Positions 1 through 4,415 of a stretch of 5,210 nucleotides of DNA are shown here, piece after piece (the first letter of the stretch is position 1; each line of letters starts with the position of its first letter). Origin of the DNA: an uncultured Planctomycetota bacterium (GTDB lineage: Bacteria; Planctomycetota; UBA1135; GCA-002686595); assembly GCA_903829565.1 (NCBI GenBank), contig CAIKQM010000354.1, positions 1 through 5,210 of the forward strand, given 5' to 3'. A program made the translations under genes and the position numbers. The notes under the pieces were generated by a model that saw nothing but the letters and a program-made list of their open reading frames with translations, was not told where the DNA came from and did not search any database.

Positions 1-639
1 GAAGCCGACTTCGTGCTCGCAGGTTCCGTGGCGCGCGGTCGCATCGGCACACGTGTCGCCTCGGACTTCGTCACCTTGGAAGATTCTGGTCGGTCCGAGT
101 TCTTGCCCGGTGCCGGTGGTCAAGTCGATGTGGATGACGAAGGTGTCCCCACGCAACGCACGACGATCATCGAGAACGGCATTCTCAAGAGCTACCTGCA
201 TGACCGTGAGACGGCAGCGCACTTTGGTGTCGCGCCCACGGGCAACGCGCGCGCTTGGGAGTACGACAACGAGCCTCTCATCCGCATGCGCAACACCTAC
301 ATCCGTCCTGGGCAAGGCACGCTCGAGGAGCTGATCGCGTCTACGCCGGATGGTTGGTTGTTGGACGGCGCCTCGAACGGTCAAGCGGATGCCAACGGTG
401 AGTTCATGTTCGGCACGCACGAAGCGCGCCGCATCCAGAACGGCAAGCTGGGCGCCCGCATGAAGGGCGTCAACATCTCGGGCACCGCCTTTGAAGTGCT
501 GCAATCGGTGGATGCCGTGACCAGCGACTTCCGTTGGGATTTGGGCTCGGGGCACTGTGGCAAAGGCCAGCCCGCCAAGGTGGATGCAGGCGGACCTTGG
601 TTGCGTTGCAAAGTCGTTTTGGGCGGCAAAGAAGGCTGA
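1..639 (+). CDS. tldD: TldD, metalloprotease subunit (3' part, 5' end outside window)
   Basis: The reading frame is open from base 1 and ends at TGA 637-639, giving the last 212 residues. TldD is the metal-dependent catalytic subunit of the cytoplasmic TldD/TldE peptidase, known in E. coli for processing microcin B17 precursor and degrading the CcdA antitoxin. The window opens at EADF, which in family members lies just after the zinc-binding HExxxH helix, so that motif should sit immediately upstream. What is visible is the family C-terminal domain: VDVDDEGVPTQRT, then IIENGILKSYLHDRETA, PTGNAR, the RMRNTYIRPG strand, NGQADANGEFMFGT, and near the end GHCGKGQP. The cysteine at 556-558 corresponds to the third metal ligand known from TldD structures. 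The shape of the C-terminus (SVDAVTSDFRWDLGSGHCGKGQP) is the non-enterobacterial type. tldE follows after 3 nt, so the two are almost certainly co-transcribed and probably translationally coupled. The family call is firm. The actual substrate is unknown and no precursor peptide gene is visible here. Confidence 0.93.
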   Translation, partial: EADFVLAGSVARGRIGTRVASDFVTLEDSGRSEFLPGAGGQVDVDDEGVPTQRTTIIENGILKSYLHDRETAAHFGVAPTGNARAWEYDNEPLIRMRNTYIRPGQGTLEELIASTPDGWLLDGASNGQADANGEFMFGTHEARRIQNGKLGARMKGVNISGTAFEVLQSVDAVTSDFRWDLGSGHCGKGQPAKVDAGGPWLRCKVVLGGKEG

Positions 640-642
640 GCA

Positions 643-2022
643 ATGACGCACGTTCCGTACGACCCGCAAGCGTTGGGCGAGGCGCTATTGGCGCGCTGTG
701 AGCGCTTGGTAGACATGGCCAAGTCCGCTGGCGCCCACGAGGCCGAGGCCTTTGCCTCTGCTTCGAATGGCGTTTCCGTCAAGTATGAAAAGGGCGACCT
801 CAAGCTCGTGTCGAGCGACGAGGGCGCTGTTGTGGGCTTGCGTGTGTTCCGCGACAAGCGGGCGGGTTTCGCCTCGACGAACCAAGCGCATGACGAAGCA
901 TTGAGCGCGTGCGTGCGCGATGCACTGGCCACGGCCAGCTTCGCCCCCGCGCACGAAGCAAACGTGTTGCCGGATGCGGCTCCGTGGCAACGCACCGTGG
1001 CTTGCAGTGCCGAGATGGCGCGTGCCGATGGCGAGTTGATCCTCGAACTCGGCGCGGAGTTGCTCGCGACCGCGCAAGCGCGCAATCCGAAGATTGCCAT
1101 CGATGGAGCCGCCGCAGATGTCACGCGCGCAGTGCAAGCGATCGCGTCCACGCGCGGCGTTCGTGGTCATGAATCCGATGGTCTCGTATCGCTGTCGCTG
1201 ATGGGCATGGCCATTGACGGTGCGGATGTGGGCGGCATGCACTACGACTCGGGTGTGTGGCGCTCGCTCGACAAGGTGCGCGCCGCGGTGCGCCCCATGG
1301 CGGAAGGCATGGTCGATGTGTGTGTGTGCAATCTGGGCTCGACCAACGCACACAGCTATCGCGGACCGGTGCTGTTCTCCGCGGATGCCTTCGTGGATCT
1401 GTTCATCGCCCCCATCGTGGCGGGTTGCAGTGCCTTGGCAGTGCAACGCGGGCGCTCGCCCTTAGCGCACAAGCTGCTGACCGCGATTGCAAATCCGCGC
1501 CTGACCTTGCGTGACGATCCCACGGACCAAGATCTCGCGGGCGCTGCGGCGTTTGACCGCGAAGGCGTGCCTGCGCGCCCGTTCACGCTGCTTCAAGAAG
1601 GCGTGTTGATGGGTTGGATGCACAACGCACACAGCGCCTCTGTGGGCAAGACGGTCAGCACTGGCCATGCGCGCGGTGGAGCGCGCTCTGTGCCGGCCCT
1701 CGGCCCGCATGGGTTGGTGGTCAGCACCGGCGATGGCGGCGACGAGCACGCGATGCGGCGCGCTTTGGGGCGCGGGCTGTACATCGAGCGCTTCTCGGGC
1801 ACAGTCGACCCGACCAACGGCGACTTTTCAGGAGTTGCCAAGTCGTCGCGTTGGATTGAGGGCGGCATGGTGTCGCACTCGGTCAAGGAAACGCTCATCT
1901 CTGGCAACGCGTTGCAGTTGCTGCAGCGCATCGCCTTGGTTTCGTCGCACAGCGTGCTGCTGGGCGGTGCTGCCAAAGCGCCGATGGTGATCGTGGACGG
2001 CATCGACGTCACAGCGGGCTAA
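643..2022 (+). CDS. pmbA: TldE/PmbA, partner subunit of the TldD peptidase
   Basis: This is a complete 459-residue protein, close to the roughly 450 residues usual for TldE (PmbA). The ATG at 643 is chosen because GAAGG at 631-635 sits 7 nt upstream and the start lies 3 nt past the tldD stop. In the N-terminal domain, GVSVKYEKGDLKLVSSDEG and VVGLRVFRDKRAGFAST (about residues 48-87) match the family beta-sheet region. The C-terminal domain shows FSADAFVDLF, FDREG (residues 304-308), then GVLMGWMHNAHSAS, PTNGDFSG (from about residue 390), WIEGGMVSHSVKETLISGN and a VIVDGIDVTAG ending. No HExxxH motif is present, as expected: TldE is the subunit without metal and pairs with TldD to form the closed peptidase. 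In E. coli the two genes are unlinked, whereas here they form a tight operon, which supports obligate pairing. Long antisense and out-of-frame ORFs across this gene are by-products of its G+C-rich codon use. Confidence 0.94.
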   Translation: MTHVPYDPQALGEALLARCERLVDMAKSAGAHEAEAFASASNGVSVKYEKGDLKLVSSDEGAVVGLRVFRDKRAGFASTNQAHDEALSACVRDALATASFAPAHEANVLPDAAPWQRTVACSAEMARADGELILELGAELLATAQARNPKIAIDGAAADVTRAVQAIASTRGVRGHESDGLVSLSLMGMAIDGADVGGMHYDSGVWRSLDKVRAAVRPMAEGMVDVCVCNLGSTNAHSYRGPVLFSADAFVDLFIAPIVAGCSALAVQRGRSPLAHKLLTAIANPRLTLRDDPTDQDLAGAAAFDREGVPARPFTLLQEGVLMGWMHNAHSASVGKTVSTGHARGGARSVPALGPHGLVVSTGDGGDEHAMRRALGRGLYIERFSGTVDPTNGDFSGVAKSSRWIEGGMVSHSVKETLISGNALQLLQRIALVSSHSVLLGGAAKAPMVIVDGIDVTAG

Positions 2023-2040
2023 GTTTCAGCGCCGGAAGGC

Positions 2041-2069
2041 TTGACCCGTTCGCGCGGCAGGGCTATCCT
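2041..2069 (+). promoter_or_regulatory. sigma70-type promoter of the tRNA-Leu gene
   Basis: A -35 box TTGACC (2041-2046, five of six matches to consensus) is followed by a spacer of exactly 17 bp and a -10 box TATCCT (2064-2069). Transcription would start near 2076, leaving a leader of about 17 nt before the tRNA. The stretch between the -10 box and the predicted start (2070-2076) is almost all G/C. Such GC-rich discriminators are typical of stringently controlled stable-RNA promoters. The promoter begins 18 nt after the tldE stop. No experimental start is known. Confidence 0.75.
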
Positions 2070-2092
2070 CCTCGCCGCTTTCAGCAGCCCGT

Positions 2093-2181
2093 GCCCGGGT
2101 GGCGGAATTGGCAGACGCGCCAGGTTCAGGTCCTGGTTCTCTTAAACGGGATTGCGGGTTCGACCCCCGCCCCGGGCACCA
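2093..2181 (+). tRNA. tRNA-Leu, anticodon CAG
   Basis: A complete class II tRNA folds by eye. The acceptor stem GCCCGGG (2093-2099) pairs with CCCGGGC (2171-2177), the discriminator is A2178, and CCA is encoded at 2179-2181. The anticodon stem CCAGG/CCTGG (2120-2124 with 2132-2136) encloses the loop TTCAGGT, giving anticodon CAG at 2127-2129, which reads CUG leucine codons. The variable arm is long, as required for leucine: TCTC (2138-2141) pairs with GGGA (2148-2151), including one T-G wobble. The T stem GCGGG/CCCGC encloses TTCGACC (2159-2165). The discriminator A73 also fits leucine identity. CTG is frequent in the neighbouring genes, so this is likely a major isoacceptor. Confidence 0.97.
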
Positions 2182-2218
2182 CTCAACTCGGGCACCAATC
2201 AGCCCGGGCATCACTCAA
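2171..2218 (+). repeat. 16-nt tandem repeat of the tRNA-Leu 3' end, three copies
   Basis: Copy 1 (2171-2186, CCCGGGCACCACTCAA) is the 3' acceptor strand of tRNA-Leu plus its CCA and five downstream bases. Copy 2 (2187-2202, CTCGGGCACCAATCAG) differs at three positions. Copy 3 (2203-2218, CCCGGGCATCACTCAA) differs from copy 1 at one position. CGGGCA recurs at 2173, 2189 and 2205, an exact 16-nt period. Copies 2 and 3 lie in the spacer between the tRNA and the mscS start. The E. coli tyrT operon has comparable tRNA-tail repeats (rtT) with a much longer unit. The function here is unknown. Confidence 0.85.
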
Positions 2219-2233
2219 CAAGAAAGCCTCCGC

Positions 2234-3382
2234 ATGGGTGACTCCAGTGTGAAGTGGGCCGAACTGATGAATCGTCAGTTCCTCGAGAATCCGGTACGAG
2301 ACTGGATCATCGCTCTCGCCATTCTCGCGGGGTCTTTCCTGCTCCTCGGACTGATCAAGCGCTTGATCATTTACCGCCTGGGGCTTTTGGCGGCGAAGAC
2401 CGAGACGGACATCGATGATCTGCTGATCGACATCGTGCGGCGCACGCGCCGGATGTTCCTGTTCATTGTGTCGCTATGGATCGCCGCACACTTTTTGCGT
2501 TTGCCGGGTGCGGAGTACACCGACACTGGCGAGCTCAAGGAAGAGAGCGAGATCCAGACCTACCTCGGGATCTTCACCACCATCAGCTTCTGGGTGCAGG
2601 TGGGCTTCTGGGGGCGCGGCCTGCTCGAGTACGGCCTGCGCAAGCTGCTGCACGCGCGCGGCACGGACGACCCCACGGTGAAGATGGGCTCGAATGTGCT
2701 CGGCTTCATCGGACAGGTCGTGCTGTGGGCCTTGGTGCTGCTGCTGTGCTTGGAGGCTGCCGGCTTCAATGTCAACTCGCTGATCGCCTCGCTGGGTATC
2801 GGCGGTATCGCCGTCGCGTTGGCCTTGCAGAATGTGCTCGGCGATCTGTTCGCGTCGATCTCGATCCTGTTGGACAAGCCCTTCGTGGTGGGTGATGCGA
2901 TCCAGTCGGCCGAGTTCGCGGGCACTGTCGAGCAGATTGGTGTCAAGAACACGCGCATCCGCTCGGTGACAGGCGAAGAGATCATCATCGGCAACAACGA
3001 CCTCGCCAGTTCGCGCTTGCGCAACTACAAGCGCCTGACCGAGCGGCGCTGTTTGCATACCTTGGGGCTGGTGTACGCCACACCGCATGCCAAGCTGCAA
3101 CTGGTGCCGAATCTCCTGCGCGACATCGTTACGGCCAACCCGCGTGCGCGCCTGGATCGCGCGCACTTCAAGGGCTTTGGCGACAGCGCGATTCTGTTCG
3201 AGTTGGCGTTCTACACCCAAGGTCAAGAGTTCGGCACGATGATGGATGTGCAGCAAGAAGTGCTGTTTGAAATCCATCGTCGTTTTGAGGCCGAAGGCCT
3301 GTCTTTTGCCTTCCCGACACAAACGCTGCACTTGGTGCAAGCCGGTGCGTTGGCCGGTCAAAAAGAATTGTCACGCGGGTAG
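2234..3382 (+). CDS. MscS-family small-conductance mechanosensitive ion channel
   Basis: This 382-residue inner-membrane protein belongs to the MscS family, channels that open under membrane tension and release solutes after hypo-osmotic shock. Predicted membrane segments are about residues 24-44, 72-92, 107-133 and 155-177, followed by the pore-lining helix at about 183-212. The pore helix and start of the cytoplasmic beta domain carry the family signature: GIGGIAVALALQNVLGD, then LLDKPFVVGDAI, VEQIGVKNTRIRS and GEEIIIGNNDL. A C-terminal alpha/beta domain ends with FPTQTLHL (residues 360-367). It has more membrane helices than the three of E. coli MscS, as in the larger YnaI/YbiO-like members. 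The start ATG 2234 follows a weak purine stretch AGAAAG (2221-2226), and ATG 2267 is an alternative. The frame is open back to GTG 2099, but that codon lies inside tRNA-Leu and is not a credible start. No terminator is visible between the tRNA and this gene, so it may be read from the tRNA promoter. Its last 25 nt overlap a convergent small ORF. Confidence 0.92.
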   Translation: MGDSSVKWAELMNRQFLENPVRDWIIALAILAGSFLLLGLIKRLIIYRLGLLAAKTETDIDDLLIDIVRRTRRMFLFIVSLWIAAHFLRLPGAEYTDTGELKEESEIQTYLGIFTTISFWVQVGFWGRGLLEYGLRKLLHARGTDDPTVKMGSNVLGFIGQVVLWALVLLLCLEAAGFNVNSLIASLGIGGIAVALALQNVLGDLFASISILLDKPFVVGDAIQSAEFAGTVEQIGVKNTRIRSVTGEEIIIGNNDLASSRLRNYKRLTERRCLHTLGLVYATPHAKLQLVPNLLRDIVTANPRARLDRAHFKGFGDSAILFELAFYTQGQEFGTMMDVQQEVLFEIHRRFEAEGLSFAFPTQTLHLVQAGALAGQKELSRG

Positions 3383-3465
3383 AACAGAATCCCGATCAGC
3401 ACGAGCAGCAGCACCACGCCTCCTACGCCGATCCACAGCCACGCCCACCACGACAAGGCCAGCAT
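3358..3465 (-). CDS. Putative 35-residue single-helix membrane peptide downstream of rsmG
   Basis: This reverse-strand ORF runs from ATG at 3465-3463 to TGA at 3360-3358. The peptide begins MLALSWWAWLWIG, continues with VGGVVLLLVLIGILF and ends YPRDNSF: a tryptophan-rich start, one hydrophobic helix of about 20 residues, then a short polar tail. AGGTG at 3476-3472 lies 6 nt before the ATG and overlaps the rsmG TAG stop, a good arrangement for translational coupling. A GTG at 3474-3472, directly after the rsmG stop, could instead add three residues. Third positions are G/C-rich over most of the ORF, as in neighbouring genes. The final codons (AAT, TCT, TTT) lie in the overlap with mscS and are not. 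It is convergent with mscS and shares 25 nt with that gene. I do not recognise the family. The high hydrophobicity and well-placed ribosome site favour a real gene, but an ORF of this length can arise by chance. Confidence 0.55.
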   Translation of the reverse strand: MLALSWWAWLWIGVGGVVLLLVLIGILFYPRDNSF

Positions 3466-3474
3466 GGCGAGCAC

Positions 3475-4176
3475 CTAGCCTTGTCCGCCGGGCGCGCGGT
3501 AGACCAAGATGGCACGCGCCCCCTGCTCTTCCGGCAAGGTGTACTCGTGCACAGCTTCCAGACGGAAACCGAGTCGCTCGGCCTCCCTCTCGGCAGCGCG
3601 TGCTTCGCGCGACCAACTCGGCCCCTTCATCAACACGAGGTCTTTGAAGGAGTGCCGCACCTTGCGCAGCGTGCGCACATTCTCGCGGACCGAACTGACG
3701 GCGCGCGCCACGACCAGGTCCACGCGCTCGCGCGCCAGCCAATCCTCGCCGCGCGACCAGACGGCGCTGGCATTCTTCAACCCAAAGCGCTCGATGGTCT
3801 CTTGGACGAAGTCGACCTTCTTGCGCGTGCTGTCGCACATCACCAAGCGCGCATCCGGCTCGGCCATGGCCAGCACGATGCCGGGGTAGCCGGCGCCGGT
3901 GCCGAGGTCGAAAACCTTGCGCCCAAAGATAGGCACCGCGCGGGAGAGGCGCCACGAGTCCAGATAGTGCTTGGCCGCCACTTCCTTAGGCGTGCAAATC
4001 GCCGTCAAATTGATTTGACGGTTGCGCTCCAGCAAGAAGTGCGCGTGGTCGGCAAAGCGCTCGAGCAGCTCAGGGGTGACAGCCTCGGCCGCGAAGGCCG
4101 CCTGCAACGCAGCCAGCAACTCACTGCGCTCGGGCAGAGGTGCCTCGGGGTCCGCCGGTAGGCCTTCATCTTGCAT
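3475..4176 (-). CDS. rsmG: RsmG (GidB), 16S rRNA guanine-527 N7-methyltransferase
   Basis: This 233-residue cytoplasmic enzyme transfers a methyl group from S-adenosylmethionine to N7 of G527 in the 530 loop of 16S rRNA. Loss of the enzyme is known to give low-level streptomycin resistance. Visible family features are NLTAI (residues 56-60), KHYLDSW (69-75), the SAM-binding loop VFDLGTGAGYPG (88-99), the acidic end of the next strand in CDSTRKKVDF (114-123), VARAVSSVREN (156-166) and KGPSWSREARAAEREAE (184-200). The length is normal for the family, with an N-terminal tail of about 20 residues. The start is ATG 4176-4174. A longer frame from TTG 4221 would run into the tRNA gene and is rejected. 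The start has no Shine-Dalgarno sequence; the bases before it are CACCGCCACC. The gene begins 31 nt after the tRNA-Trp CCA end with no terminator seen, so it probably shares that transcript. It is not next to parA/parB or mnmG, its frequent neighbours in other bacteria. Confidence 0.95.
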   Translation of the reverse strand: MQDEGLPADPEAPLPERSELLAALQAAFAAEAVTPELLERFADHAHFLLERNRQINLTAICTPKEVAAKHYLDSWRLSRAVPIFGRKVFDLGTGAGYPGIVLAMAEPDARLVMCDSTRKKVDFVQETIERFGLKNASAVWSRGEDWLARERVDLVVARAVSSVRENVRTLRKVRHSFKDLVLMKGPSWSREARAAEREAERLGFRLEAVHEYTLPEEQGARAILVYRAPGGQG

Positions 4177-4207
4177 GGTGGCGGTGCGTGGCAGAGGCGG
4201 GACGGGG

Positions 4208-4285
4208 TGGCAGGCCAGCAAGGATTCGAACCTTGAACCTACTGATTTGGAATCAGTCGCTCTAACCGTTAGGAGCTACTGGCCT
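4208..4285 (-). tRNA. tRNA-Trp, anticodon CCA
   Basis: The reverse strand folds into a complete cloverleaf. The acceptor stem AGGCCAG (4285-4279) pairs fully with CTGGCCT (4218-4212). The discriminator is G (4211), the tryptophan identity base in bacteria, and CCA is encoded (4210-4208). The D stem is GCTC/GAGC. The anticodon stem ACTGA/TCAGT encloses loop TTCCAAA, with anticodon CCA at 4250-4248. The variable loop is AGGTT, and the T stem CAAGG/CCTTG encloses TTCGAAT. The D loop is CTAACGGTTA: it keeps the GG pair but begins C-T where A14 and a purine at 15 are usual. All stems pair without mismatch, so the gene looks functional. It heads a probable tRNA-rsmG transcript. Confidence 0.95.
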
Positions 4286-4311
4286 TCCCGTGCCGCTCAT
4301 GCAGCGCAGAG

Positions 4312-4340
4312 AGGATACTGGCCCAAGGGTGTGGGGACAA
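4312..4340 (-). promoter_or_regulatory. sigma70-type promoter of the tRNA-Trp/rsmG unit
   Basis: Read on the reverse strand, TTGTCC (4340-4335, four of six matches) is followed by a 17-bp spacer and TATCCT (4317-4312). The -10 box and spacer length are identical to those of the tRNA-Leu promoter. Transcription would start about 20 nt before the tRNA. The spacer and -35 box fall inside a 14-nt direct repeat and a G-run cluster on the opposite strand. Confidence 0.65.
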
Positions 4341-4359
4341 GGGTGCAGGGGCAAGGTGG
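4324..4359 (+). repeat. 14-nt direct repeat (CAAGG core), 2.5 copies, with a G-quadruplex-type motif
   Basis: CAAGGGTG occurs at 4324-4331 and 4338-4345, and the related CAAGGTGG at 4352-4359, an exact 14-nt period. Copies 1 and 2 are CAAGGGTGTGGGGA and CAAGGGTGCAGGGG. Within 4327-4351 there are four G-runs of 3, 4, 3 and 4 bases separated by TGT, ACAA and TGCA, which fits the standard pattern for an intramolecular G-quadruplex. The element covers the -35 box and most of the spacer of the reverse tRNA-Trp promoter and lies 65 nt upstream of the pcnB start. The rest of the 4286-4415 intergenic region shows no ORF, no terminator hairpin and no convincing pcnB promoter. Confidence 0.7.
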
Positions 4360-4415
4360 CTGTATCGCAAGACGTTGGCACCCTGTAGATTGTTGGGCTC
4401 GAACCCCGACCCTGC

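Noticed and set aside
685..1446. 253-residue reverse ORF inside tldE
   Set aside because: It lies antisense to a gene with clear family motifs. It is rich in His, Arg and Ala with no domain pattern, which is typical of shadow ORFs in G+C-rich genes.
2026..2214. 62-residue reverse ORF containing GRGSNPQ
   Set aside because: It is antisense to tRNA-Leu and its promoter. This string is a common spurious translation of leucine tRNA genes.
2099..2233. 45-codon N-terminal extension of the channel from GTG 2099 (MAELADAPGSG...)
   Set aside because: It is translation of tRNA-Leu and its tail repeats. MAELADA-type peptides are a well-known artefact of reading through tRNA genes.
2474..3361. 295-residue reverse ORF across mscS
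   Set aside because: It is antisense to a well-supported channel gene, with low-complexity Gln/His/Arg composition and no recognisable motif.
3358..3480. Rho-independent terminator between the convergent mscS and rsmG units
   Set aside because: No G+C-rich hairpin followed by a T-run was found on either strand. The only A/T tract, at 3360-3364, has no stem beside it.
4177..4221. 15-residue N-terminal extension of RsmG from TTG 4221
   Set aside because: It would begin inside the mature tRNA-Trp sequence. The ATG at 4176 gives a normal family length.
4375..4391. Possible pcnB promoter (TTGGCA at 4375-4380, TAGATT at 4386-4391)
   Set aside because: The boxes are 5 nt apart and cannot form one promoter. 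No good -10 lies 16-18 nt after TTGGCA and no good -35 lies before TAGATT.
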